Origin: an uncultured Steroidobacter sp.
GTDB lineage: Bacteria; Pseudomonadota; Gammaproteobacteria; Steroidobacterales; Steroidobacteraceae
Length of the DNA stretch: 13,137 bases
Direction of reading: 5' to 3'
Assembly: GCA_946478975.1 (NCBI GenBank)
Contig: CAMLEO010000203.1
Coordinates: 1 to 13,137 of the forward strand
Part shown: piece after piece, positions 1 to 7,448 of the stretch
Layout: every line of letters starts with the position of its first letter
Position numbering within the stretch: position 1 is the first letter of the stretch
The notes under the pieces: generated by a model
The model's input: only the letters and a program-made list of their open reading frames with translations
Told to the model about the DNA's origin: nothing
Database searches by the model: none
Made by a program: the position numbers and the translations under genes

Positions 1-33
1 GGCATCGTGGCCGCGAATTTGCGGGAGTTGCCC

Positions 34-690
34 ATGAGTGAAGAACTGTGGACCTCGGTTGATCGCTATTTGAGCGAGACGCTGCAACTCGCTGATCCGA
101 GCCTGGAGGCCGCGCTCGAAGCGACCGCGGCGGCTGGCTTGCCGGCGATCAGCGTCGCGCCGAACCAGGGAAAGTTGCTGAATCTGCTGGCGCGTTCAGT
201 CGGCGCACGGCGCATTCTGGAGATCGGCACGCTCGGCGGTTACAGCACAATCTGGCTCGCGCGAGCGCTGCCCGCCGATGGCAAGTTGATCACGCTGGAG
301 CTCGATCCCAAACACGCCGAAGTTGCTCGTGCAAATCTCGCACGCGCCGGCGTGTCGCAAGTCGTGGAAGTCCGCGTCGGCAAAGCGCTCGATACCTTGC
401 CGAAGATCACCGACGGCCCGTTCGATTTCGTGTTCATCGATGCCGACAAGGCGAACATTCCGGAATACTTCCGCTGGGCGCTGCGCCTGGCGCGCTCGGG
501 CAGCATGATCGTGATCGACAACGTGATTCGCGAAGGGCGAATCATGGACGCGAACAGCAAAGATCCGAACATCCGTGGCGTGCGCCAGCTGCATGAGCTG
601 CTGTCGAACGAGCCACGCGTCAGCGCGACTTCCCTTCAAACCGTGGGCGCCAAGGGCTACGACGGTTTGACGTTCGCACTCGTCAACTAA
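34..690 (+). CDS. SAM-dependent O-methyltransferase (Methyltransf_3 / caffeoyl-CoA OMT-like)
   Basis: A class I S-adenosylmethionine-dependent O-methyltransferase of 218 residues, the usual size for this cytoplasmic family, which methylates catechol-like hydroxyls using a divalent metal. The SAM-binding glycine motif EIGTLGGYST is at residues 63-72. The metal/catalytic motif FIDADK is at 134-139 and the following IDNV strand at 161-164, in the family order. I start at the ATG at 34 because GGGAG lies six bases upstream; the frame is also open to a GTG at 7, adding nine residues that lack a better ribosome site. The DUF885 peptidase gene follows after 18 bases, so the two are probably co-transcribed. 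The natural substrate cannot be read from the sequence. Family assignment is firm, substrate unknown. Confidence 0.9.
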   Translation: MSEELWTSVDRYLSETLQLADPSLEAALEATAAAGLPAISVAPNQGKLLNLLARSVGARRILEIGTLGGYSTIWLARALPADGKLITLELDPKHAEVARANLARAGVSQVVEVRVGKALDTLPKITDGPFDFVFIDADKANIPEYFRWALRLARSGSMIVIDNVIREGRIMDANSKDPNIRGVRQLHELLSNEPRVSATSLQTVGAKGYDGLTFALVN

Positions 691-708
691 AAACCAACGG
701 GGATCGGA

Positions 709-2499
709 ATGCTCAGAACCAGATTCTTTTCGCTATTGACGTGCGCACTGCTCGCGCCCTCCCTGACGCTCGCACAAACGACGCAGACCAAGTCCTCGGG
801 CGTCGATGCATTCTTCGCGCGTTTCGCCGACGAGTGGGTGCGTGCGAATCCCGATCTCGCCGCGAGCTCGCGATATTTCTCGGGCGAGGAACAGAGCCGT
901 CTCGAACAACAACTCACGCCGCGCACACGGGCGTACACGCTGGAGCGAATCAAACAAGCGCGTCGCGGCCTGGCTGACTTGCAGAAGTTCGATCGCAACA
1001 AGATGACCGAATCGCAGCGCCTGTCCGCGGACTTGATGCAATGGCAGCTGCAATCGATCTCGGACTCCGAAGCGTATCTGGACTTCGACTTTCCGCTCGA
1101 CCAGTTCGCTGGCGCGAACGTAGGGCTGGTCGAAGCACTCACGTTGCGTCATCCGCTGGTGAAGCCGAACGATGCGATCAATTACATCGCGCGCATGAAA
1201 CAGATCGGCACGCGCATGGATGAAGCGGTCGGCGAAGCGCGTCAGCTGGCAGCAAAGAAGATGATTCCGCCGCGTTTCATCGTGCAAGCGACGCTGGCGT
1301 CGATGCGCACTTTCAGCGACGCGGCGCCGGCACAGAATCCGCTCGTCACATCGTTTGCCCAGCGCATTCAAGGCATGGAAGGCCTGAGCACCGCGCAGCG
1401 GGCCGAGTTGCAGTCGCAAGCGACCAAGATCGTGAGCGACCAGGTGTATCCGGCCTGGCGTCGCGCGATTGCATTGCTGGAAGGCCTGCTGCCCAAAGCG
1501 ACCGATGACGCCGGCCTGTGGCGTTTCGCGGGCGGCGATCAGGCGTATGCGTACGCGCTCAGCCGCTTCACCACCACCAAGCTCACCGCCGATGAGATTC
1601 ATCAGATTGGCTTGCAGCAGGTGGCGCGCATCGAAGGCGAGATGGATGCAATCTTCCGCAAGCTCGGCCGCACCGAAGGCTCGGTTGCCGATCGCTCCAG
1701 GAAGTTGAAGGACGATCTCAACTATCCGGATCCGACTTCCGAGGCCAGCCGCGAAGCCATCATGCATGACATCGATAACATGCTGGCCGATGCGCTCAAG
1801 CGCAGCCCCGCCCTGTTCGATCTGCAACCGAAGGGAGCCGTGGTCGCGCAGCCGTTCCCCCGCTTCCGTGAAGCGAGCGCTGCGGCCAACTACAATCGCG
1901 CGCCGCTCGATGGCTCACGCTCGGCAATCTTCCAAATGCCGTTGCGTCCGCAGCGCATGACCAAGTTCGGCCTGCGCACGCTGGTTTATCACGAAACGAT
2001 TCCCGGCCATCACTTCCAGATTGCCATCGAGCAGGAGAACACCGACCTGCCGAAGTTCCGCCAGGCTCGCGTGCTCGGCGGCATTTCGGCGCTATCCGAA
2101 GGCTGGGCGCTGTATGCGGAAAAGCTGGTCGCCGAGAACGGCTGGTATGAAGGCGATCCGGAAGGATTGCTCGGCATGCTGGATGCGCAGTTGTTTCGTG
2201 CGCGGCGGCTGGTGGTCGACACCGGCCTGCATGCGAAGAAATGGACGCGCCAGCAGGCGATCGACTATGGCGTCGAGGCGAGCGAAGTGGAACGTTACGT
2301 GGTCAACCCCGGCCAGGCGTGCGCTTATATGATCGGCCAGCTGAAGATCCTGGAACTGCGCGACCGGGCTCGCAGCACGCTCGGCGATAAATTCTCGCCG
2401 CAGGAATTTCACAACGTCGTTCTTCGCAGCGGTACCGTGCCGCTGGATCTGCTCGGCCGCGAAGTGGATCGTTATATCGCGGGGGCCAGCGCCGACTGA
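709..2499 (+). CDS. Exported DUF885 family zincin-like peptidase
   Basis: A 596-residue protein of the DUF885 family, whose members resemble zinc metallopeptidases. The N-terminus has a positive start, a hydrophobic stretch and a likely signal peptidase I site after TLA near residue 22, so the mature protein is probably periplasmic or secreted. The metal-site motif HETIPGHH is at residues 428-435, and a downstream SEGW with Glu464 could give the third ligand, as in gluzincins. Full length matches the family. The ATG at 709 is preceded by a purine-rich GGGGATCGGA. It lies 18 bases after the O-methyltransferase and ends just before a strong hairpin. Substrate is unknown; a role in peptide degradation is inference from the family. 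Confidence 0.9.
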   Translation: MLRTRFFSLLTCALLAPSLTLAQTTQTKSSGVDAFFARFADEWVRANPDLAASSRYFSGEEQSRLEQQLTPRTRAYTLERIKQARRGLADLQKFDRNKMTESQRLSADLMQWQLQSISDSEAYLDFDFPLDQFAGANVGLVEALTLRHPLVKPNDAINYIARMKQIGTRMDEAVGEARQLAAKKMIPPRFIVQATLASMRTFSDAAPAQNPLVTSFAQRIQGMEGLSTAQRAELQSQATKIVSDQVYPAWRRAIALLEGLLPKATDDAGLWRFAGGDQAYAYALSRFTTTKLTADEIHQIGLQQVARIEGEMDAIFRKLGRTEGSVADRSRKLKDDLNYPDPTSEASREAIMHDIDNMLADALKRSPALFDLQPKGAVVAQPFPRFREASAAANYNRAPLDGSRSAIFQMPLRPQRMTKFGLRTLVYHETIPGHHFQIAIEQENTDLPKFRQARVLGGISALSEGWALYAEKLVAENGWYEGDPEGLLGMLDAQLFRARRLVVDTGLHAKKWTRQQAIDYGVEASEVERYVVNPGQACAYMIGQLKILELRDRARSTLGDKFSPQEFHNVVLRSGTVPLDLLGREVDRYIAGASAD

Positions 2500-2505
2500 A
2501 TGCGT

Positions 2506-2539
2506 GCGAGCAGCGAAAGCCGTGACTTTCGCTGCTCGC
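2506..2539. terminator. 14-bp perfect hairpin between convergent genes
   Basis: Arms 2506-2519 and 2526-2539 are perfectly complementary over 14 bp (GCGAGCAGCGAAAG and its complement) around a 6-base loop. It starts 7 bases after the stop of the DUF885 gene and ends 10 bases before the stop of the opposing lipoprotein gene. There is no clear T tract on either strand, so it is either a bidirectional terminator of weak classical form or a 3'-end protecting stem. Confidence 0.65.
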
Positions 2540-2549
2540 TCAGCGCTGA

Positions 2550-3269
2550 TCAGCTCACCGTGCGGCTGATGATGTTCGACAGTTTGCTTTCCGTGCCGTT
2601 CGCGGACACGGCGCGCACTGCAAAGTAATAAGTGCCCGGCTTCAGGTTCTGCACCTTGAAGGTGTTCGAACCCGCGCTCTGAATTTCGATCGAGTTCACG
2701 AGCACGTTCTGGTTGGTGCCGTAGTGAATGCGATAACCGGAGAGATCCTGCAGCGTCTCGCCGTCTTCGGTGCGCGTCGGCACATCCCACGAGAGCGACA
2801 CACCAGGGCCCGACGGCGCCGACGATGCGGGCGTCGAAGAGGCGGTGCCGACGGTGATGGAGAACGCGGGCAGCGATGCGGACGCTTTGCCGTCGCTCAC
2901 CGTGATCACGATGTTAGCAGTGGTGTCCTGCGCGGACGGCGTGCCGCTCAATTGACCGGTCGCGGTGTTGAACTGCGCCCAGTTCGGCTTGTTTGCAATC
3001 GAGAACGCGAGCGTGTCGCCATCGGCGTCGTTCGCTTGCGGAGTCACAGAGTAGGCGCTGCCCACGTTCGCCTGCGTCGCCGGAGAGCCGCTGATCGTCG
3101 GCGCCGTATTGCCGGCGGCGCTGTTGCTGCTGGAGCCGGAGCTGTTGTTGGAAGCGCTCGCGGTACTGCCACCGCCGCCTCCGCCGCCGCAACCCGCGCT
3201 TATGACCGTCGTCATCGCCAGCGCAACCAAACCACCACGGCGCACCCACTTCCCGAAATCGACCTTCAT
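2550..3269 (-). CDS. Putative lipoprotein with Ig-like and fibronectin type III domains
   Basis: A 239-residue surface or periplasmic protein. Residues 1-26 form a lipoprotein-type signal peptide ending ISAG before Cys27; Ser at -3 makes the lipobox imperfect. A run of seven glycines (28-34) and a Ser/Asn-rich linker to about residue 52 follow. Residues 55-140 look like a putative Ig (He_PIG) domain, with [10 protein letters not shown] and a typical [10 protein letters not shown] end. Residues 156-238 form a fibronectin type III domain with SGYRIHYG and [10 protein letters not shown]. No enzyme motif is seen, so binding or adhesion is the likely role. I choose the ATG at 3269 because AAGGG lies seven bases upstream; an upstream extension to 3308 would bury the signal peptide. 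A c-di-GMP-I riboswitch precedes the gene, fitting a function linked to biofilm or surface life. Confidence 0.82.
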   Translation of the reverse strand: MKVDFGKWVRRGGLVALAMTTVISAGCGGGGGGGSTASASNNSSGSSSNSAAGNTAPTISGSPATQANVGSAYSVTPQANDADGDTLAFSIANKPNWAQFNTATGQLSGTPSAQDTTANIVITVSDGKASASLPAFSITVGTASSTPASSAPSGPGVSLSWDVPTRTEDGETLQDLSGYRIHYGTNQNVLVNSIEIQSAGSNTFKVQNLKPGTYYFAVRAVSANGTESKLSNIISRTVS

Positions 3270-3336
3270 CTGACTGCCCTTGTTACTTCTGCCGCGTGTG
3301 CAGGGCACGCGACGTGAATTTCCAAGGGCCAGACGT

Positions 3337-3409
3337 GATCGCGTGGTAGCGATCTCAACAAATCACCGGTGTACTCGCGTACACAAAGAACAGCCGTGCC
3401 CGCGCACGG
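3337..3409 (-). promoter_or_regulatory. Three tandem hairpins in the riboswitch leader
   Basis: Between the aptamer and the lipoprotein start there are three perfect 6-bp stems: 3394-3399 with 3404-3409 (loop 4), 3369-3374 with 3379-3384 (loop GCGA on the minus strand, a GNRA tetraloop), and 3337-3342 with 3349-3354 (loop 6). The first is followed on the minus strand by CTGTTCTTTGTGT, only a weak U-rich tract. They probably belong to the expression platform, but no canonical terminator is evident. Confidence 0.5.
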
Positions 3410-3427
3410 ACTTGCTCTCGCTAATTT

Positions 3428-3502
3428 GGCAGCCCCGCTGTCATCGGGCGTGAGCCCTTTAGACCGGTGGCTTTGCGTCGCCGTCTTTCGACGGGTTTGC
3501 CC
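3428..3502 (-). promoter_or_regulatory. Cyclic-di-GMP-I (GEMM) riboswitch aptamer
   Basis: The minus strand carries the conserved core in order: GGGCAAACC, a CGTC-GAAA-GACG tetraloop stem, GACGCAAAGCC, GGTCTAA, then ATGACAGCGGGG and TGCC, which closes against GGCA. These match the class I c-di-GMP aptamer element by element, including the GAAA tetraloop and the ACGCAAAGCC segment. It lies about 160 bases upstream of the lipoprotein ATG in the same direction, with no other gene between, so that gene is the expected target. Ligand class is near certain; the direction of control is not shown by the aptamer alone. Confidence 0.95.
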
Positions 3503-3848
3503 TTGACGATAGCGAGTCCCACATTCCTGTGGGGTGGACCGCCACAGCATCGCTCGCGCGCACGCGAACGACCTCCACGGAGGTCACGAAATTTCAGTTA
3601 GGTGAATCGATGCCGAAACATCCATCACCCGCTGTGGCACCGGCTTTCCATGCCGGCCCGTGTTCGATCGTCGGGCGCCATATTCGCGCTTTCGCGGCCC
3701 CTTACCCATCGGAGAGGCACCCAACGTCTTGACGCGGGATGGAGCATAGCGGGGTGCGGCAGATCCTCAAGCCTGTCGTCGATTAGCAGCAACGTCGCTG
3801 TCGGCCGACGAAGTGACAACTGCCGAAAAGAAACATTGGGAAATGGAA

Positions 3849-3864
3849 AGTGACGTACGTCACA
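3849..3864. promoter_or_regulatory. CRP-like palindromic site
   Basis: The sequence AGTGACGTACGTCACA contains a perfect 14-base palindrome (3850-3863) and fits the CRP/Clp/FNR-type layout of TGTGA-N6-TCACA except for the first base. It lies 53 bases before the plus-strand terminator and about 350 bases upstream of the riboswitch on the minus strand. A target gene cannot be assigned. Confidence 0.4.
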
Positions 3865-3916
3865 TTCGCGGGCGGGGTCGGTCGCGTTTGCTTTGGGCGC
3901 TTCGACCGCGCGTTTT

Positions 3917-3936
3917 GCCTGTTTTTACAGGCTTTT
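3917..3936 (+). terminator. Plus-strand intrinsic terminator
   Basis: Stem GCCTGT (3917-3922) pairs with ACAGGC (3927-3932) around a TTTT loop and is followed directly by TTTT on the plus strand. On the minus strand no T tract follows the stem, so the direction is plus. No plus-strand protein gene lies between 2499 and this site, which suggests an unannotated plus-strand transcript. Confidence 0.6.
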
Positions 3937-4008
3937 CTCGTTGTTCGACGTGCCGCCGGCGTGAGTATTTGGAACCGGCGGGCGCGCTGCTTCGTTCGCT
4001 GAGGGCTG

Positions 4009-6090
4009 TTACTTTTTGCGACCGCGTTGCGCGCCGCCTTGAGGTTTTCCCTTAAATTTCCCCGCCGGCGGCCGCTCGCGTCGGAGCTTTTCGACGTGAG
4101 TTTTCAGGGCCCGACTGATCTGTAACGGCTGTCCCGCAACGCGCACCTTCTGCAGCTGGCGAAACACCTCCTTCGGCATGCCGCCCGGCAGGTCGACAAA
4201 GCTGTGATCCTCCCTGATCACCACGCGCCCGATGCGCCGCCCCTCCAGGCCGACCTCGTTCGCGATGGCGCCGACGATGTTGTTCGGCTTCACGCCGTGA
4301 ACGTGGCCGACTTCGATTCGGTAGGTCTCGGGGGCGTCGCGATCTTGGACGCGATCTTGGACACCCATGTTCCGCGACTCGCGCTTTCCGCTTTTTTGGA
4401 CACCCATGCCTTTTGCAGTTGCCCTGCCGGCGGGCTCGACGGGGCTCTCCTGGGCGGAGCTTTCTTGGACAGCCACGTTCTGCGAACCCTCGTCCGACCG
4501 GCGGGCGTGTTCGAGCGCGCGGCGTTCGCGGCGATTGAGTTGCTTGGGCTCCGCGGGCGGCGCCAGCGGCTCTGATTGCGCGGACGTGTCGCGCTCGAAA
4601 GTCCCGCGGTCGTCGCGCGTAACGCGCTCGCGGCGATCGGGCTTGCTGCCTGGGCTGAAATCTCGTTGACGCGGCTTGCCACGACCAGGCTTCTCCACAC
4701 TCCGCCGGAACGTTTCATCCCCACTTCCGTAAGGAGAAGCAGATCCGCGGGCCTGATCGAGCAGCAGCGGCGTCGCTCCCTGCGCAATGCTCGCCAACGC
4801 CGCGGCGATCTCCGTCGCGGGCACGTTGTGGTCGCGCTCGTAACTTTCGATGAGCGGCAGGAACACCTGGCCCGCGCCCGACTCGATCGCCGCCGTCAGC
4901 TTTTCGTTGAAACGGGCGACACGCCGCTCGTTCACATCCTCGACGGTCGGCAGCTGCATCGGTTCGATCTGTTGACGCGTCGCGCGCTCGATCACGCGCA
5001 GCATGTTTCTTTCACGAGGCGCGATGAACAGAATCGCCTCGCCGCTGCGCCCCGCGCGGCCGGTCCGACCGATTCGATGCACATACGACTCGGGATCGTA
5101 AGGAACATCGAAGTTCACAACGTGACTGACGCGCTCGACGTCCAAGCCGCGCGCCGCCACGTCGGTGGCGACAACAATATCGATCTGCCCAGATTTCAGC
5201 CGCGCGACCGTCCGCTCGCGCTGCGCCTGGGCGATATCACCATTCAGCGCCTCGACCGCGAATCCTCGCGCCGCGAGCCGCTCAGCCAACTCTTCGGTCG
5301 CGATCTTGGTGCGCGCGAAAACGATCATCGCGTCGAACGATTCGGCCTCGAGAATGCGCGTCAACGCATCCAACTTATGCATGCCGCTCACGATCCAATA
5401 ACGCTGCCGAATCTGGCTGGCGGTGGTCGTTTTACTGCGAATCGTAACTTCCGCCGGCTCGCGCAAATGTCGCTGAGCTATGCGACGAACCTGCGCCGGC
5501 ATGGTTGCGGAGAACAATGCAATCTGCCGCTGCGCCGGCGCCTGCTCCAGAATCCACTCGACATCGTCGATGAATCCCATGCGCAGCATTTCATCTGCTT
5601 CATCGAGCACCAGATGCCGCAGCGAGGACAGATTCAACGTGCCCCGCTTAATGTGATCCATCGCGCGGCCAGGCGTTGCCACGACGACGTGCACGCCGCG
5701 ACGCAGGCTCTGCAACTGCGGCGTGTAACTCTGCCCGCCGTACACCGGGAGGACGTGAAAACCTTTCAGGTACGTGGCGTAACGCTGGAACGCCTCGGCA
5801 ACTTGGATGGCGAGCTCGCGGGTGGGGACGAGGATCAGCGCCTGAGGCACGGCATTTTGGACATCCATCTTGGACAGCAAGGGCAGCGCGAACGCCGCCG
5901 TTTTGCCGGTGCCGGTCTGTGCCTGGCCGACAACATCGCTGCCTGCGAGCAAATGAGGGATGGTCGCCGCCTGAATCGGCGAGGGAGTTTCGTAACCTAC
6001 GTCACGCAATGCTTTGAGCACGGCATCGCTGAGGGCAAGGTCACTGAATGCCGGGCTGTCGCCCGGGGTCTGATCGGAAGGGGCGGACAA
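4009..6090 (-). CDS. deaD: DEAD-box ATP-dependent RNA helicase, DeaD/CsdA type
   Basis: A 693-residue RNA helicase of the cold-shock DeaD/CsdA group, which unwinds RNA in ribosome assembly and mRNA decay. In order: Q motif FSDLAL...PSPIQ (15-40), Walker A AQTGTGKT (57-64), PTREL (89-93), TPGR (139-142), DEAD (163-166), SAT (194-196), RGLD (314-317) and HRIGRTGR (338-345). A basic linker (about 450-585) leads to a DbpA-type RNA-binding domain (about 589-665) and a Lys/Arg tail. I place the start at TTG 6090, 14 residues before the Q motif as expected for DeaD, with AGG six bases before it; the frame stays open to ATG 6189, 6225 and 6240, but that extension consists of dispersed repeats and a leader hairpin. 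Copies of the dispersed repeat also encode AVQ or GVQ peptides at about 540, 563 and 576, and DVQ at 76. Confidence 0.93.
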   Translation of the reverse strand: MSAPSDQTPGDSPAFSDLALSDAVLKALRDVGYETPSPIQAATIPHLLAGSDVVGQAQTGTGKTAAFALPLLSKMDVQNAVPQALILVPTRELAIQVAEAFQRYATYLKGFHVLPVYGGQSYTPQLQSLRRGVHVVVATPGRAMDHIKRGTLNLSSLRHLVLDEADEMLRMGFIDDVEWILEQAPAQRQIALFSATMPAQVRRIAQRHLREPAEVTIRSKTTTASQIRQRYWIVSGMHKLDALTRILEAESFDAMIVFARTKIATEELAERLAARGFAVEALNGDIAQAQRERTVARLKSGQIDIVVATDVAARGLDVERVSHVVNFDVPYDPESYVHRIGRTGRAGRSGEAILFIAPRERNMLRVIERATRQQIEPMQLPTVEDVNERRVARFNEKLTAAIESGAGQVFLPLIESYERDHNVPATEIAAALASIAQGATPLLLDQARGSASPYGSGDETFRRSVEKPGRGKPRQRDFSPGSKPDRRERVTRDDRGTFERDTSAQSEPLAPPAEPKQLNRRERRALEHARRSDEGSQNVAVQESSAQESPVEPAGRATAKGMGVQKSGKRESRNMGVQDRVQDRDAPETYRIEVGHVHGVKPNNIVGAIANEVGLEGRRIGRVVIREDHSFVDLPGGMPKEVFRQLQKVRVAGQPLQISRALKTHVEKLRRERPPAGKFKGKPQGGAQRGRKK
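4358..4475 (-). repeat. Three dispersed repeat copies inside deaD
   Basis: Minus-strand cores TGGGTGTCCA at 4358-4367 and 4397-4406, and TGGCTGTCCA at 4466-4475. All three are read in the same frame and give MGVQ, MGVQ and VAVQ in the linker before the RNA-binding domain. An additional partial copy (CTTGGACGCG) lies at about 4344. Confidence 0.85.
5858..5867 (-). repeat. Divergent dispersed repeat copy inside deaD
   Basis: Core TGGATGTCCA, with A in place of G or C at the variable position, followed on the minus strand by AAAAT as in other copies. It encodes MDVQ at residues 75-78 of the helicase core, in a surface segment between the Q/Walker A region and motif Ia. Confidence 0.5.
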
Positions 6091-6125
6091 GGAAAACCTC
6101 GGACTTCGCGGGCTTCGGACTGGGA

Positions 6126-6147
6126 AAGGCGCGCGAGTGTACGCCTT
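6126..6147 (-). promoter_or_regulatory. Leader hairpin upstream of deaD
   Basis: AAGGCG (6126-6131) pairs with CGCCTT (6142-6147) around a 10-base loop, 36 bases upstream of the TTG start. It supports this segment being a 5' leader and not coding sequence. Confidence 0.35.
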
Positions 6148-6178
6148 ATTGGGGCGCCTGTCGCATCCATCCTGGATT

Positions 6179-6224
6179 TGGACAGCCATGTAATCAGGCG
6201 GGATAGCTGAATTTTGGACAGCCA
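6179..6224 (-). repeat. Dispersed repeat doublet between transposase and deaD
   Basis: Minus-strand cores TGGCTGTCCA at 6179-6188 and 6215-6224, 36 bases apart. Each is preceded by CA and followed by AAAT or AAAATT. They lie in the leader region of deaD, where each ATG within a copy is in frame with deaD. Confidence 0.85.
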
Positions 6225-6304
6225 TGCAAATTGTAACCACGGATGCACGCCAACTCGCCGGCTTGCTGTCAAATCGTCACGAACGCTGGCCCAGTCCGAA
6301 CGAA

Positions 6305-6322
6305 AGGGCCGCTCAGAGCCCT
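6305..6322 (-). terminator. Possible terminator of the transposase gene
   Basis: On the minus strand AGGGC and GCCCT form a 5-bp stem with an 8-base loop, followed by TTCGTT. It begins 7 bases after the transposase stop codon. The T tract is short, so the call is weak. Confidence 0.35.
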
Positions 6323-6328
6323 GCATTC

Positions 6329-7351
6329 TCAGGCTCCGCGATAGAGGCGCTGAGCCATTTCTATTCCCCTGATCCACGCTTGGCCAAGCCGCCGCGCATG
6401 TGCTCGCAGCCGCTCCAGTCGACCGACCGCGCGACCAAACCGATTCCCGCCAATACGCATTGTTGTTATCCAGACGTCCGGGTCGATCTGGAGCCGATCG
6501 AGAATGGACGCTAATTTCGCGTCGATGACGCCAGGCTTATCGGCGCGAGCGCAGCGGCCCGTGTAGTCCACCAACTGCAAATAATCTGCGAATCGCATCG
6601 GCAAACTCAGACGCTGACCAGGCTCCTCATCGCGGAACGCAAGTAGCGGAGGCGCATCGAACCGAGCGCGATGTTTGTTATGTCGAGAGGCATTTGAGTG
6701 CGATCGCGCCTGTGACATTTGCCGCCTAATGCGTGCGTAGATGGATGTAAATTCCGACTCCTCGGGCGTTCGAGCTGTTGCACCTCGCACCGGATTCAGA
6801 TCGACGTACGCCATTGCGGTGAACAGCCCCGCTTCATCGAGCAGCGCCTGCGATTTGAAACGTCCCTCCCAGAATCGGCCGGTGCACTCATCTTCCGCAT
6901 TCGCGCGACGAGCGAGATGCTCGTTCAGAGTGCGCATGTACCAGCTGATATCGATGAGACGCGTGCGCCAGCGCTCAATGATCAGCTCAGCAACAGCTCG
7001 CTCGACTGCGGTGGCGTCGCCGTCACTCCAGCGTTGGATCGGGAGCGGCGCTTTGAAGAGCTTCGTCCACCGTTGCACGATTTCTTCCTTAGTCAGGCGC
7101 GCAGCTCGCTCTCGATCCACTCGCAGCACCAGATGATAGTGGTTGCTCATGATCGCGTAGGCGCACAGATCGATGGCAAAGATCTCGGATAGAAAACGCA
7201 GTCGCTGCATTATCCAGCGCTTGCGATGCGAATAATCCTTGCCGGCGTAATCGTCATATCCACAGAGCCATGCACGGCGTACACATCGCGCGATGACGTG
7301 GTAGTACCGTGTGTCGGCGAGACAAATGAGCGATTTGCGTGGGTAGCCCAT
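6329..7351 (-). CDS. REP-associated tyrosine transposase (RAYT, Y1 HUH family), long form
   Basis: A 340-residue single-strand DNA transposase of the IS200/RAYT superfamily. The HUH metal site is HYH at residues 71-73 in MSNHYHLVLR. The likely nucleophile is Tyr182 in MAYVDLNPVRG, the usual RAYT context. The N-terminus (PRKSLICLADTRYYHVIARC) and the FWEGRFKSQALLD segment (about 160-172) are also typical. It is twice the length of E. coli RayT because of a C-terminal extension with DYLQLVDYTGR (about residues 257-267), which I recall from long RAYT relatives. The ATG at 7351 matches the family start, though the ribosome site is weak. RAYTs mobilise short palindromic repeats that lack their own enzyme; the repeat doublets on both sides are the expected substrate. 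All visible key residues are present, so it may be active. Confidence 0.9.
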   Translation of the reverse strand: MGYPRKSLICLADTRYYHVIARCVRRAWLCGYDDYAGKDYSHRKRWIMQRLRFLSEIFAIDLCAYAIMSNHYHLVLRVDRERAARLTKEEIVQRWTKLFKAPLPIQRWSDGDATAVERAVAELIIERWRTRLIDISWYMRTLNEHLARRANAEDECTGRFWEGRFKSQALLDEAGLFTAMAYVDLNPVRGATARTPEESEFTSIYARIRRQMSQARSHSNASRHNKHRARFDAPPLLAFRDEEPGQRLSLPMRFADYLQLVDYTGRCARADKPGVIDAKLASILDRLQIDPDVWITTMRIGGNRFGRAVGRLERLRAHARRLGQAWIRGIEMAQRLYRGA

Positions 7352-7416
7352 GCGGCGAGGATCGCCGACCCACGCGACGTCAGATTTCGCGATTAATTGG
7401 GCTTTTTGCTAGAAAT

Positions 7417-7448
7417 TGGCTGTCCAGGAAGCAATCGATGGGTGTCCA
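7417..7448 (+). repeat. Dispersed repeat doublet upstream of the transposase
   Basis: Plus-strand cores TGGCTGTCCA at 7417-7426 and TGGGTGTCCA at 7439-7448, 22 bases apart, the tightest pair in the window. Their orientation is opposite to the doublet on the other side of the transposase. Confidence 0.85.

Larger units (their letters stand above)
3503..4008. other. Gene-poor stretch with several hairpins
   Basis: No convincing protein gene lies here. I see inverted repeats at 3527-3547 (CTGTGG/CCACAG), 3570-3585 (GACCTCC/GGAGGTC, perfect), 3640-3656 (CCGGC/GCCGG), 3656-3676 (GCCCG/CGGGC), 3685-3696 (CGCG/CGCG) and 3953-3981 (CCGCCGG/CCGGCGG), plus the CRP-like palindrome and terminator listed separately. 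A 40-codon frame from ATG 3610, with AGGTGA four bases before it, has poor codon bias for this genome. The stretch could hold a structured RNA or the promoter region of the riboswitch transcript. Confidence 0.5.

Noticed and set aside
733..1827. Minus-strand frame of 364 codons opposite the DUF885 gene
   Set aside because: Antisense shadow of a clear gene with a signal peptide and HETIPGHH motif.
3266..3550. Minus-strand 94-codon frame upstream of the lipoprotein gene
   Set aside because: It runs straight through the c-di-GMP riboswitch and leader hairpins, so the conservation there is RNA structure, not protein.
3610..3732. Possible 40-residue small protein on the plus strand with AGGTGA before its ATG
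   Set aside because: Low GC at third codon positions compared with neighbouring genes, no family resemblance, and overlap with several hairpins; not enough to call.
3731..3790. Resemblance to the start of an initiator tRNA (CGCGGGATGGAGCA)
   Set aside because: No anticodon stem, no GGTTCAAATCC-like T arm and no closing acceptor strand follow.
4576..6210. Long plus-strand open frame (544 codons) opposite deaD
   Set aside because: It mirrors a certain helicase gene, has an Arg/His-rich composition typical of antisense frames in high-GC DNA, and shows no known motif.
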